Shown here in pieces: positions 35,104 through 44,623 of a stretch of 64,000 bases of DNA. Source of the stretch: Mycolicibacterium sp. J2 (GTDB taxonomy: Bacteria; Actinomycetota; Actinomycetes; Mycobacteriales; Mycobacteriaceae). The notes under the pieces are model-generated. The model was not told where the DNA came from. It was given only the letters and a program-made list of their open reading frames with translations, and searched no databases. Within the stretch, counting starts at the first letter, position 1. Each line of letters begins with the position of its first letter. The stretch lies in NCBI RefSeq assembly GCF_026240945.1, contig NZ_JAPFPY010000006.1:238460-302459 (forward strand), read 5' to 3'. The position numbers were made by a program, and so were the translations under genes.

Positions 35104-35799
35104 ATGTACTACTTCGCACTGCTGTTGACTCCCGAACGCGCACTGACCCCCACAGAAGGCGCCGCCGAGATGGCCGCCTACCAGGCATTCCATACCAAGG
35201 CCGGGTCGGCGATCCGAGCCGGGGACGCACTCTGCGCCGCCAGGGACGGCAAGCTGATCACCGGCTGGCCGGGCAATCCGGTGGTGACCGACGGTCCCTT
35301 CGCCGAAGGCGCCGAGGTGGCCGGCGGTTACTACGTGCTGGAAGCCGACAATCTCGACGACGCGTTGGCGCTGGCCCGTGACATCCCCGCGGCGCGGCAC
35401 GGCGCCGTCGAGGTGTGGCCGATGGTGCATTGGAACGCCCCCACCGAACCCGTCGGCGCGGCGTGGCTCGGCCTGCTGCTGGAGACACCGGAGAACGTCA
35501 ACGTCCCCGGCTCCCCCGAGTTCGAGGCCAGGGTGGCCCAGCACCTGGAAGCCGGCGCGTCGATCGGTGACCACGTGTTGGGCGGTGCACCGCTGCATCC
35601 GCCGGCCACCGCGACGACGGTGCGCGTCCGCGACGGTCGGGTGCTGCTGACCGACGGCCCGTACGCCGAGGGCGCCGAGGTGGCCAACGGCTTCTACCTG
35701 ATCCGGGCCGCCGATCAGGATGAGGCGGTGAAGGTCGCCTCGATGATCCCGGCCGGTTCGGTGCTGGTGCGGCAGCTGGCCGGTATCGCCGGTCTGTAA
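35104..35799 (+). CDS. YCII/DGPF-domain protein (tandem duplicated domain)
   Basis: A 231-residue protein made of two YCII-related domains. The first (about 1-120) starts MYYFALLL and carries the family motif TDGPFAEGAEVAGGYYVLEA. The second (about 115-231) carries TDGPYAEGAEVANGFYLI. Each has the ferredoxin-like pattern of YCII proteins. DGPF proteins are the standard genomic partners of ECF42 sigma factors, and an ECF sigma gene follows 12 bases later. A strong AAGAGG ribosome site precedes the ATG. Biochemical function is unknown. Confidence 0.88.
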   Translation: MYYFALLLTPERALTPTEGAAEMAAYQAFHTKAGSAIRAGDALCAARDGKLITGWPGNPVVTDGPFAEGAEVAGGYYVLEADNLDDALALARDIPAARHGAVEVWPMVHWNAPTEPVGAAWLGLLLETPENVNVPGSPEFEARVAQHLEAGASIGDHVLGGAPLHPPATATTVRVRDGRVLLTDGPYAEGAEVANGFYLIRAADQDEAVKVASMIPAGSVLVRQLAGIAGL

Positions 35800-35811
35800 C
35801 AGTTCGACCGA

Positions 35812-37014
35812 ATGACCATCCTGGACGGCGTCTTCCGTCGTGAATGGGGGCCCGCGGTGGCCGCGCTCGCCCGCTGGTGCGGCGACCTCACCATCGCCGA
35901 GGACGCCGTCCAGGAGGCCTTCACCGAAGCGCTGCGCAGCTGGGGCGACCACCCGCCGGCCAACCCCGGCGGCTGGTTGACGACCGTTGCGCGCAACCGG
36001 GCTCTGGATCGGCTGAGACGCGAGAGTTCGCGCCCCGGAAAGGAATTCGCGGCAATGCCCCTTCCCGCCGACGACCAACCGGTGCACCCGGTACGCGATG
36101 ACGAGTTGCGGATGATGTTCACCTGCGCGCACCCCGCACTGGACGGACCCTCGCAACTGGCCCTGACGCTGCGGCTCATCTCGGGGCTGACGGTGCCCGA
36201 GATCGCCAGGGCCCTGATGCAGTCCGAAACCGCCGTCGGACAGCGGATCACCCGGGCCAAGGCCAAGATCCGACACGCCAACATCCCGCTGCGGGTGCCG
36301 CCGGCCGAGCTGCTCGGCGAGCGCACCCCGCACGTTCTGGCCTGTGTGTACTCGGTGTTCACCGAGGGCTACTGGTCGACGGGCGGGCCGTCGGCCATCC
36401 GTGACGACCTGTGTGACGAAGGGGTGCGACTGGCCAGCGAACTGTGCGCCCTGATGCCGTCGGTCCGCGATACGCACGCCCTGGCCGCACTGACCCTGCT
36501 GCACGATTCGCGGCGCTGCACCCGGGTGGATACCGACGGTGTCCTCACCCCTCTGGATGAGCAGGACCGCACCCGCTGGGATCGGGGCCGGATCGCCCGC
36601 GGGTTGGACCGGCTGCGGCTGGCCGCCGGTGCCACGGGACCGTATCTCCCCCAAGCGGTGATCGCGGCAGCGCACGCGACCGCACCGGATTGGGAGTCGA
36701 CCGACTGGGCGGTGATCTGCACGGCCTACGATCGCCTCATCACGATCACCGATTCTCCGATGGCCCGGGCCAACCGGGCGCTGGCGGTGGGGTTCCGCTC
36801 CGGATTCGATGCCGGTCTGTCCGCGCTCGACGACGTCGCCGACGATCCCAGGCTGACCCGCTCCAGCGTGGTGGCCTCGATCCGCGCCGACCTGCTACGC
36901 CGCGCCGGACGGCGGTCCGAGGCCGCACACTGGTATCGGATCGCCTTGGAACGCAACGCTTCCGATCCAGCACGGGAGTTCCTGCGCCGGCGCCTCGAGG
37001 AGTGCGCGCACTGA
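35812..37014 (+). CDS. ECF sigma factor, ECF42/SigJ-like long form with TPR-like C-terminus
   Basis: A 400-residue RNA polymerase sigma factor. Region 2 is seen in TIAEDAVQEAFTEALRSW and GWLTTVARNRALDRLRRE. Region 4 shows LRLISGLTVPEIARALMQ and SETAVGQRITRAKAKI. A long C-terminal domain of about 200 residues (from HVLACVYSVFTEGYWSTGG onward) has helical-hairpin, TPR-like character, typical of the ECF42 group. No anti-sigma factor is nearby, as expected for this group, whose C-terminal domain is thought to control activity. It is coexpressed with the DGPF protein. Confidence 0.92.
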   Translation: MTILDGVFRREWGPAVAALARWCGDLTIAEDAVQEAFTEALRSWGDHPPANPGGWLTTVARNRALDRLRRESSRPGKEFAAMPLPADDQPVHPVRDDELRMMFTCAHPALDGPSQLALTLRLISGLTVPEIARALMQSETAVGQRITRAKAKIRHANIPLRVPPAELLGERTPHVLACVYSVFTEGYWSTGGPSAIRDDLCDEGVRLASELCALMPSVRDTHALAALTLLHDSRRCTRVDTDGVLTPLDEQDRTRWDRGRIARGLDRLRLAAGATGPYLPQAVIAAAHATAPDWESTDWAVICTAYDRLITITDSPMARANRALAVGFRSGFDAGLSALDDVADDPRLTRSSVVASIRADLLRRAGRRSEAAHWYRIALERNASDPAREFLRRRLEECAH

Positions 37015-37937
37015 TGTGCGTGCTCGCGGTGGTGCTGCTGGTGGTCGCCGGCACCGCCCTGGTGGCCCGCTTCCTACCCGCCGTCAGTCGCACCGTGTTG
37101 CTGACGGCGGCGCTGTCGCCGTACCTCATGCTGGGCGCCCCGGTATCGACAGCCCTCTTCGCGGTAATCGGACGGTCCGGCCTCGCAACCGTCGCATCGG
37201 TGGCGACCGTCGCGGCGCTGGCCACCCAACTGCCGTCCTTCGTCCGCCGGCGGGCGCCGAGCGCTCCGGTCCTGCGCTTTGTCACCGCGAATCTGCGCTA
37301 CGGCCAAGCCGATTCGGCCGCGGTGGCCGAGCTGGCGTGCGGGCATGCGGATGTGCTGACCGTGCAGGAGCTGACACCCGAGCTGGCCGACGCGCTGTCG
37401 GCACGGCTGGCAACCGCGTTTCCGTTCGCCGTGCTGCGACCCGGCGAACGCGCGTCCGGAGTGGGCTTGTGGAGCCGTCATCCCGTGCTTGCCAGTGGCG
37501 GCGATGAGCGCTTCCAGCGCGGCTTCATCACCGCCCGGGTCCGGGTGCCCGGCCTGCCGGTCCCGACGACGGTCGTGTGCACCCACCTGTGTCCGCCGCG
37601 GTCGGCGTTCGGGCAGTGGCGCGCCGATATCGAACGGCTCGGGCCCGCGCTGAAAAGCCTCGACGCCGACGGTCCGGTGGTCGTCGGGTGTGACCTCAAC
37701 GCCACGCCCGATGTGCGGGACTTCCGAGACCTTCTGCGCGCGGGCTATGCCGGCGGCGCCGGGCAGGCCGGGGCCGGGTTCCTGCGCACCCATCCCGATG
37801 ACCTACCGATCCCGCGGGTCGTCGCCGTCGATCATGTGCTGACCAGGGGCGCCACCGTCACCGCGATCCGGGCGGTGCGGGTGCCGGGTTCGGATCACCG
37901 GGCGCTGGTGGCCACGGTGGTGCTGGGGCAGCCCTGA
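37014..37937 (+). CDS. Membrane-anchored endonuclease/exonuclease/phosphatase family protein
   Basis: A 307-residue protein. Two N-terminal hydrophobic segments (about 1-20 and 28-70) anchor it. They are followed by an EEP (DNase I-like) domain with VTANLRYGQAD, DVLTVQELTPE, VCTHLCPPRS, VVGCDLNATPD, VDHVLTRG and the terminal GSDHRALVATV. These are the metal and catalytic His/Asp motifs of the fold. The active domain probably faces outside. Its ATG shares one base with the sigma-factor stop (TGATG), so it may belong to the same transcript. The substrate, a nucleic acid or phospholipid, is unknown. Confidence 0.85.
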   Translation: MCVLAVVLLVVAGTALVARFLPAVSRTVLLTAALSPYLMLGAPVSTALFAVIGRSGLATVASVATVAALATQLPSFVRRRAPSAPVLRFVTANLRYGQADSAAVAELACGHADVLTVQELTPELADALSARLATAFPFAVLRPGERASGVGLWSRHPVLASGGDERFQRGFITARVRVPGLPVPTTVVCTHLCPPRSAFGQWRADIERLGPALKSLDADGPVVVGCDLNATPDVRDFRDLLRAGYAGGAGQAGAGFLRTHPDDLPIPRVVAVDHVLTRGATVTAIRAVRVPGSDHRALVATVVLGQP

Positions 37938-37941
37938 AATG

Positions 37942-37997
37942 CCGAATGGCCAGTCATGGCACGGGTTCGAAAACCCGCACAACGACTGGCCACTCGG
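37942..37997. terminator. Bidirectional terminator between EEP gene and rplA
   Basis: An outer 14-base stem (37942-37955 with 37984-37997, one position forming a G-U-type mismatch) encloses an inner perfect hairpin CGGGTT-CGAA-AACCCG (37962-37977). It is between convergent genes, four bases after the EEP stop and 47 bases from the rplA stop. It can serve both transcripts. Confidence 0.75.
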
Positions 37998-38044
37998 ACC
38001 AAGGTCTTACTCCTCCGGCCATATGGTCGGATCCGGCCTGCGGC

Positions 38045-38752
38045 CTACTCCTCCGTGAAATTCCGGGTGACCGTCGGGTCCACCGGGATGCCCGGGCCGG
38101 TCGTCGTCGACACGGTGACCTTCTTCAGGTACCGGCCCTTCGACGACGACGGCTTCGCACGCAGCACCTCGTCGAGCGCGGCACCGTAGTTCTCGGCCAG
38201 CTTGGCCTCGTCGAACGACGCCTTGCCGATCACGAAGTGCAGGTTGGCCTGCTTGTCGACGCGGAAGTTGATCTTGCCGCCCTTGATGTCCTGCACGGCC
38301 TTGGCGACGTCAGCTGTCACGGTGCCGGTCTTGGGGTTGGGCATCAAACCGCGGGGGCCCAGCACGCGGGCGATGCGGCCAACCTTGGCCATCTGGTCGG
38401 GCGTGGCGATCGCGGCGTCGAAGTCCAGGAATCCGCCCTGGATCTTCTCGATCAGGTCGTCGCTGCCAACCACGTCGGCGCCGGCGGCCAGGGCCTGCTC
38501 GGCCTTCTCACCCACGGCGAACACCGCGACACGGGCGGTCTTGCCGGTGCCGTGCGGCAGGTTCACGGTGCCACGGACCATCTGGTCGGCCTTGCGGGGA
38601 TCGACGCCCAGACGGATGGCCACCTCGACGGTCGCATCCTGCTTCTTCGACGAGGTCTCCTTGGCCAGCCGGGCGGCCTGCAGCGGGGTGTAGAGGTTGG
38701 TGCGATCGACCTTCTCGGCGGCTTCGCGATATGCCTTGCTGTTCTTGCTCAT
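38045..38752 (-). CDS. rplA: 50S ribosomal protein L1
   Basis: L1 forms the mobile stalk near the ribosomal E site and often represses its own operon. It has 235 residues from [14 protein letters not shown]. Characteristic segments are [20 protein letters not shown], the RNA-binding [14 protein letters not shown] and the conserved [19 protein letters not shown]. It is 93 bases downstream of rplK, the universal L11-L1 pair, and is followed by a strong double hairpin. Confidence 0.99.
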   Translation of the reverse strand: MSKNSKAYREAAEKVDRTNLYTPLQAARLAKETSSKKQDATVEVAIRLGVDPRKADQMVRGTVNLPHGTGKTARVAVFAVGEKAEQALAAGADVVGSDDLIEKIQGGFLDFDAAIATPDQMAKVGRIARVLGPRGLMPNPKTGTVTADVAKAVQDIKGGKINFRVDKQANLHFVIGKASFDEAKLAENYGAALDEVLRAKPSSSKGRYLKKVTVSTTTGPGIPVDPTVTRNFTEE

Positions 38753-38845
38753 TGATGTCTCCTGATTGAGAGGTGTGGTTGGCGAGCCGAAGCGGGCTCT
38801 CCCACGGGTGGTGATTATTCGACGGTCGTCTGGTCGATCCGCAAG

Positions 38846-39274
38846 CTACTCGACGGTGATGCCCATGGAGCGGGCGGTGCCGGCGATGATCTTCGCCGCG
38901 GCGTCGATGTCGTTGGCGTTGAGATCTTCCTTCTTGGTCTCGGCGATCTCGCGCACCTGATCCCAGCTCACCTTGGCGACCTTGGTCTTGTGCGGCTCGC
39001 CGGAACCCTTCTGCACACCGGCGGCCTTGAGCAGCAGCTTGGCGGCGGGCGGGGTCTTCAGGGCGAAGGTGAAGCTGCGATCCTCGTAGACGGTGATCTC
39101 CACGGGGATGACGTTGCCGCGCTGCGACTCGGTCGCGGCGTTGTACGCCTTGCAGAACTCCATGATGTTGACGCCGTGCTGACCAAGCGCGGGACCGACC
39201 GGCGGGGCGGGGTTGGCCTGCCCGGCCTGGATCTGGAGCTTGATGAGCCCGGCGACCTTTTTCTTCGGGGCCAT
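38846..39274 (-). CDS. rplK: 50S ribosomal protein L11
   Basis: L11 binds the GTPase-associated centre of 23S rRNA and takes part in factor binding and the stringent response. It has 142 residues from [18 protein letters not shown]. It keeps the Pro-rich [17 protein letters not shown], the thiostrepton-site region, and the C-terminal RNA-binding [20 protein letters not shown]. The frame stays open upstream across nusG, but the family N-terminus fixes the start at 39274. Confidence 0.99.
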   Translation of the reverse strand: MAPKKKVAGLIKLQIQAGQANPAPPVGPALGQHGVNIMEFCKAYNAATESQRGNVIPVEITVYEDRSFTFALKTPPAAKLLLKAAGVQKGSGEPHKTKVAKVSWDQVREIAETKKEDLNANDIDAAAKIIAGTARSMGITVE

Positions 39275-39309
39275 TGTTGTTCGTTCCTTTTCTTCTCTTC
39301 TACGAAGCT

Positions 39310-40613
<1,304 letters not shown>

Positions 40614-40681
40614 CGCATGCCTTTCATCTGGTTCGGGTGGTCACCTTTTCAGTGTCCACACTCGTCGAGTATTCAGTTGAG

Positions 40682-40754
<73 letters not shown>

Positions 40755-40874
40755 TCGGTGCGGCCCTCACACAATTCGCGCGCTCCCCGACCGGCCGATT
40801 TCCGAACCGACGGACAGCGCGCTGATGTGGGAAAACCCCGAGGACCGAGTGTACATCGGCCCAAGTGTTAGTTA

Positions 40875-41396
40875 CTAATCCCCTGCGACCGCCGTACGCC
40901 GCACCTGTCCGGATTCCCGGTCGTACTGCACCGACACCGAGTTGTCGCCCTCGTGGCCCATCAGCGTGGTGAAGGCCTCCATGACCACGAACGCGTCCTC
41001 GGCATCGTCGTCGCGAAGGATATTGCGGGTGACGACGATATCGGCGCCGAAGCGCTCATCGACCGACATGATCTCCAGCTCGGCGTGCAACCGGTCGCCC
41101 ACCTTGATCGGCCGGTGGTACACGAACCGCTGGTCGACCTGGATGATCTGCATGGTCTCCATGCCGACGTCGACGTTGCGGAAGAAGTCCTGCTGCACCA
41201 GGTTGGCCAGGATCGACACGAAGGTCGGTCCGGCGACCAGGGTGTCGTGGCCCAGTTCCGCGGCGGCGTCCTCGTACAGCGAGGCGGGGTGCTCGGATTT
41301 GACCGACTTGGCGAACAGTTTGACCTGCTCGCGGCCGACGACGAAGACCTCGGGGTACTTGTAGACCATCCCGAGCAGATCGGGGCGCAATGCCAT
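40875..41396 (-). CDS. hadC: (3R)-hydroxyacyl-ACP dehydratase subunit HadC
   Basis: A 173-residue MaoC/hot-dog protein. HadC pairs with HadB to dehydrate 3-hydroxyacyl-ACP in the late FAS-II rounds of mycolic acid synthesis. It has the hot-dog pattern PEVFVVGREQVKLFAKSVKS, GPTFVSILANLVQQDFF and VDQRFVYHRPIKVGDRLHAE. It lacks the catalytic Asp/His pair carried by HadB, as expected for the substrate-recognition subunit. It is three bases downstream of hadB in the hadABC operon. Confidence 0.96.
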   Translation of the reverse strand: MALRPDLLGMVYKYPEVFVVGREQVKLFAKSVKSEHPASLYEDAAAELGHDTLVAGPTFVSILANLVQQDFFRNVDVGMETMQIIQVDQRFVYHRPIKVGDRLHAELEIMSVDERFGADIVVTRNILRDDDAEDAFVVMEAFTTLMGHEGDNSVSVQYDRESGQVRRTAVAGD

Positions 41397-41399
41397 GGC

Positions 41400-41828
41400 T
41401 CAGGCCAACTTCGCGACGGCGATGGCGCGGCCGAAGATCTTCTTGCCGCCGGTGGTGGCCGACAGCGCGATGGTGACCGACTTGTCCTCGGGCTGCACCG
41501 ACTTCACCCGGCCGTTGAAGACGATCTCCGCCCCGACGCCGTCGTTCGGCACGGGGACGACCGCGGTGAAGCGGACGTTGTATTCGGTGACGGCCGCCGG
41601 GTCGCCCACCCAGTCGGTGACGTAGCCGCCGCCGAGGCCCATCGTCAGCATCCCGTGCGCGATGGCGGTGTCCAGGCCGACCTGCTTGGCGATGTCGTCG
41701 TCCCAGTGGATGGGGTTGAGGTCACCGGAGACGCCGGCGTAGTTGACCAGATCCTGCCGGGTGAGCGTGATCACCTTCTCCGGCAGTGTGTCGCCGACGC
41801 TGACCGAACCGAACTCACGCAGAGCCAT
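41400..41828 (-). CDS. hadB: (3R)-hydroxyacyl-ACP dehydratase subunit HadB
   Basis: The catalytic subunit of the HadAB and HadBC mycolate dehydratases, 142 residues. The hydratase-2 motif is intact (YAGVSGDLNPIHWDDDIAKQ then TAIAHGMLTMGLGGGYV, with the catalytic Asp and His). The start at 41828 overlaps hadA by 14 bases. The upstream extension of the frame has no family similarity. This enzyme system is specific to mycolate-making actinobacteria and supports the taxonomic call. Confidence 0.97.
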   Translation of the reverse strand: MALREFGSVSVGDTLPEKVITLTRQDLVNYAGVSGDLNPIHWDDDIAKQVGLDTAIAHGMLTMGLGGGYVTDWVGDPAAVTEYNVRFTAVVPVPNDGVGAEIVFNGRVKSVQPEDKSVTIALSATTGGKKIFGRAIAVAKLA

Positions 41829-42291
41829 CAGTAAAACCCTCTTCCCCGTCGCCCGAACGGCCCGCGAGGGTCGTATAGGCCTCCTGCACAACTTCACCTT
41901 TGTCGTTGGTGACGATGTTCTTGGTGACGATGATGTCCGTACCGTGTGCCTGCCGCACCGAATCCACGTAGACGTCGCAGTACAGTCTGTCGCCCGCCCG
42001 GATGGGTTGCGCGAAGGTGAAGGACTGGTCGACCTGGACGATCTGGGCGTCGTGAATCCCGATGTTGGCGTGCTTGAAGAACGCGTACTGCGCCATGTAG
42101 CCGAAAATGCTGATGAAGGTCAGCGGCGCCGGCAGGGTGTGGTGACCCAGCTCGGCGGCGACAGCTTCGTCCTGGAAGTACGCCGCGTCGTTCTTGACAG
42201 CAAGGGCGTACTCACGCACCTTCTCGCGTCCCACCTCATACGCGTCGGGATACCGGAAGTGCATCCCGACGATATTCGATGAGAGAGCCAC
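41815..42291 (-). CDS. hadA: (3R)-hydroxyacyl-ACP dehydratase subunit HadA
   Basis: A 158-residue hot-dog protein that forms HadAB with HadB for the earlier FAS-II elongation rounds. It is a relative of HadC: YEVGREKVREYALAVKNDAAYF, LPAPLTFISIFGYMAQYAFF and VDQSFTFAQPIRAGDRLYCD align with the HadC segments. It is the first of the three dehydratase genes and lies nine bases after rpmG. In M. tuberculosis this subunit is a target of thiacetazone and isoxyl. Confidence 0.96.
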   Translation of the reverse strand: MALSSNIVGMHFRYPDAYEVGREKVREYALAVKNDAAYFQDEAVAAELGHHTLPAPLTFISIFGYMAQYAFFKHANIGIHDAQIVQVDQSFTFAQPIRAGDRLYCDVYVDSVRQAHGTDIIVTKNIVTNDKGEVVQEAYTTLAGRSGDGEEGFTDGSA

Positions 42292-42300
42292 GGCGCAGGA

Positions 42301-42468
42301 TCAGCGGGACTCTTTGTGGGGCTGGTGGTGACCGCAGTTCGGGCAGAACTTCTTGATCTCCAGCCGGTCCGGGTCGTTTCGCCGGTTCTTCTTGGTGATG
42401 TAGTTGCGGTGCTTGCACACCTCGCAGGCCAAAGTGATCTTCGGCCGTACGTCGGTACTCGACGCCAC
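42301..42468 (-). CDS. rpmG: 50S ribosomal protein L33 (zinc-binding form)
   Basis: A 55-residue protein read directly from the sequence, starting at GTG 42468 ([18 protein letters not shown]). It contains two CxxC pairs, ACEVCKHRN and KFCPNCGHH, so it is the zinc-binding C+ form of L33. The zinc-independent paralogue induced under zinc starvation would be elsewhere. It lies between tRNA-Met and hadA, the place of rpmG2 in M. tuberculosis. Confidence 0.95.
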   Translation of the reverse strand: MASSTDVRPKITLACEVCKHRNYITKKNRRNDPDRLEIKKFCPNCGHHQPHKESR

Positions 42469-42493
42469 GTCAGTTGCCTCTCGTTGTTGCCTG

Positions 42494-42567
42494 TAGCGGT
42501 GGGGAGGCTCGATCTCCCGACCTCACGATTATGAGTCGTGCGCTCTAACCAGCTGAGCTACACCGCC
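42494..42567 (-). tRNA. tRNA-Met (CAT anticodon, elongator type)
   Basis: A 74-base cloverleaf on the minus strand. The acceptor GGCGGTG pairs with CACCGCT (a terminal G-U), the D-arm is TAGCTCAGCTGGTTAGAGC and the anticodon loop CTCATAA contains CAT. The T-arm is GAGATCGAGCCTC. The paired first acceptor base favours an elongator over an initiator tRNA. Confidence 0.95.
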
Positions 42568-42606
42568 CCGATTAGACGAAGGCGGCGATCCGCCTGGCGT
42601 CCACCG

Positions 42607-42679
42607 AGCCCCCTAACGGAATCGAACCGTTGACCTTTTCCTTACCATGGAAACGCTCTGCCGACTGAGCTAAGGGGGC
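42607..42679 (-). tRNA. tRNA-Thr (GGT anticodon)
   Basis: A 73-base cloverleaf on the minus strand. The acceptor GCCCCCT pairs with AGGGGGC, the D-arm is TAGCTCAGTCGGCAGAGC and the anticodon stem TTTCC/GGAAA holds the loop ATGGTAA with GGT. The T-arm is CGGTTCGATTCCG. It is 39 bases upstream of tRNA-Met in transcription order. Confidence 0.97.
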
Positions 42680-42795
42680 GTGCACTGCTTGCGGCCCGTG
42701 GGCCTTAAAGAGGGTACATTCTCGCCGATTCAGTCGCCAAAACGGCAGCGTAATCGGCTTGCGCCGGCCCGAGAAGACCCCGTGCGACCCGGTTC

Positions 42796-42878
42796 GGCCC
42801 GGCCGGACCGCCGAGACTGGAGCAGGGGACGCCGCGCGCCGAATTCCCGTCCCTGGTCTCAGTCTCGGGGGCCGGGCC
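42796..42878 (-). terminator. Compound hairpin after hmp
   Basis: GGCCCGGC (42796-42803) can pair with GCCGGGCC (42871-42878). Inside this, CCGAGACTG (42811-42819) pairs with CAGTCTCGG (42860-42868), and CAGGGGACG-type sequences extend the stem. It lies just beyond the hmp stop. The CCGAGACTG arm is shared with the rpoC terminator. Confidence 0.6.
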
Positions 42879-42880
42879 CG

Positions 42881-44050
42881 TCACAGCAGCCAGTCGTTGG
42901 GGCTGAACAGCTCGCAGTGCACCCGGGTGACGCCGCGGGCGGTCAGCTGATCGCGCACCGCCCGCACGAACCCGTCGGCGCCGCACAGGTACACCTCGGC
43001 GCCGTCCGGCAGCTCCACGTCGTCCAGGGACAGCAAGCCCTGATGGGCACCCGGGGCGCCGTCTTCGTACCAGAGCTGCAGGGTGGCGTCGGGCAGCAAG
43101 GCCACCAGCTCACGCTGACGGTCCCGCAGCGGATGGGTCTCCGGGCTGCGATCGGCGTGCAGGACGACGACGCGGGTGGCCGGATCGAGCGCCTCCAGGA
43201 TGCCGATCATCGGGGTGATGCCGATGCCTGCCGAGATCAGCACCAGCGGCAGTCCCGGCGCAGGAGCCGGAAGGTCGCCGAACGGCACGGTCACATCGAG
43301 CAGATCACCGACGCGGAGGTTGTCCCGGATCCACGTCGACACCTCGCCCACCGGTTTCACCGCGAAGGTCAGCTCACCGCTGCCACCGGTGTTGACCAGG
43401 CTGTACTGCCGCAGCTGACGGGCGCCGTCGGGCAGCGTCACGCCGACCGAGACGTATTGACCCGCCGCGAAGGACAGCACCTCACCACCGACCGGGCGCA
43501 CTGTCAGCTCGATCGCGCCGGACGGGTCGTCGACGCGGGACAGCACCTCGGCCCGCCGATAGACGTCCCCGTCGCGCACCCCGGCCTGGGCATACAGCGC
43601 GCGCTCCAGCGCGATCAGGGTGTCGGCCATGATCCAGAAGACTCGGTCCCAGGCCTGCGCCACCTCGGCGGTGACGGTGTCGGCGCCCAGCACCTCGACG
43701 ATCGCGGCGAACAGGTTGTCGTGCACCACCGGGTACTGCTCGGCGACGATGCCCAACGAGGCGTGCTTGTGCCCGATCCGGGACAGCAGCTCCGCGGGGT
43801 GCGGCAGGTTCGGGTCGACCAGATGCGTGGCGAACGTCGCGATGGAGGCCGCCAGCGCGCGCTGTTGCGCCCCTTGGGCCTGGTTGCCGCGGTTGAAGAG
43901 GTTGCGCAGCAGTTCGGGATGGTTGTCGAACAGCCGCCGATAGAAGGCCTGGGTGATGGCGTCGATATGCGCGCCGATCAGCGGCAACGTGGCGGTGACG
44001 ATCTCGGCGTGGGCGGGGTCCAGTTCTTGGGTCTCGGTGGTGATGGTCAT
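42881..44050 (-). CDS. hmp: Flavohemoglobin (nitric oxide dioxygenase)
   Basis: A 389-residue protein that oxidises NO to nitrate using O2 and NAD(P)H. The globin domain (about 1-145) has proximal His96 in RIGHKHASLG and the distal-pocket Tyr37 in AFYRRLF. The FAD domain has GQYVSVGV and the RxYS-type motif RQYSLVN. The NAD domain has LISAGIGITPMIGIL and YLCGADGFVRAV. The Rrf2-type regulator gene overlaps its start by four bases, so repressor and enzyme form one transcript for NO detoxification. Confidence 0.96.
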   Translation of the reverse strand: MTITTETQELDPAHAEIVTATLPLIGAHIDAITQAFYRRLFDNHPELLRNLFNRGNQAQGAQQRALAASIATFATHLVDPNLPHPAELLSRIGHKHASLGIVAEQYPVVHDNLFAAIVEVLGADTVTAEVAQAWDRVFWIMADTLIALERALYAQAGVRDGDVYRRAEVLSRVDDPSGAIELTVRPVGGEVLSFAAGQYVSVGVTLPDGARQLRQYSLVNTGGSGELTFAVKPVGEVSTWIRDNLRVGDLLDVTVPFGDLPAPAPGLPLVLISAGIGITPMIGILEALDPATRVVVLHADRSPETHPLRDRQRELVALLPDATLQLWYEDGAPGAHQGLLSLDDVELPDGAEVYLCGADGFVRAVRDQLTARGVTRVHCELFSPNDWLL

Positions 44051-44496
44051 CGGGGTTTCCTTTCCAGGGGTAAAGAGATGACGGGCAGCAGGGCACTGCC
44101 CGACAGGTCGTCGATCGTGTAGCCGTCGAGTTGGCGGTAGAAGGCCTCTTTGGCCTCGGCGAGCACCCGGCGCAGCCGGCAGGCCGGGATCAGGGGGCAG
44201 GGCTGGGCGCCGCCTGTGCAGTCGATGACTTCGGCGTCGCCCTCCAGTTGACGCACCAACCGGCCCAGCGAGGCGTGCCGCCCGGCGTCGGTCAGTTCGA
44301 GCCCGCCGACCCGACCCCGGCGCGCATTGACCATGCCGAGTTCAGCCAGCCGTGCGACGGCCTTGGCGATGTGGTTCTCGGAGGCGTCGGCACCCGCGGC
44401 GATGGTGCGGGTGGTGATGCGCCGGCCGTCGCTGTCGGCGGCGGCCAGCAGCATCATGGTCCGCAGTCCGAGATCGGTGAACCGGGTGAGCTGCAT
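44047..44496 (-). CDS. Rrf2 family regulator, NsrR-like
   Basis: A 149-residue Rrf2 protein. The start MQLTRFTDLGLRTMMLLA is the family N-terminus; the frame extends upstream to 44535 without similarity. The winged helix includes TTRTIAAGADASENHIAKAV. Three cysteines in CTGGAQPCPLIPAC match the iron-sulfur ligands of NsrR (spacing 6 and 5 residues between them). NsrR represses NO-detoxification genes until NO destroys its cluster. Its gene overlaps hmp, which strongly supports that role. A palindrome at 44517 may be its operator. Confidence 0.9.
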   Translation of the reverse strand: MQLTRFTDLGLRTMMLLAAADSDGRRITTRTIAAGADASENHIAKAVARLAELGMVNARRGRVGGLELTDAGRHASLGRLVRQLEGDAEVIDCTGGAQPCPLIPACRLRRVLAEAKEAFYRQLDGYTIDDLSGSALLPVISLPLERKPR

Positions 44497-44516
44497 GCGA
44501 CAGACGCTAGTAATTC

Positions 44517-44531
44517 CGCATTTGCGATGCG
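44517..44531. promoter_or_regulatory. Palindrome upstream of the NsrR-like gene
   Basis: CGCAT-TTGCG-ATGCG, a perfect 5-5-5 inverted repeat in the 127-base divergent region, 21 bases before the NsrR-like start. TGCGG direct repeats lie nearby (around 44535, 44566 and 44581). It is a plausible operator for autoregulation of the nsrR-hmp unit. Confidence 0.45.
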
Positions 44532-44623
44532 ACATTTTCCGCTGTGCGGTTAAACACCTCGTGACATGCGGTTTTTAGACCTGCGGATATCGTCACCCCA
44601 CGCGCGAGCCCTACGCTGTGGCC

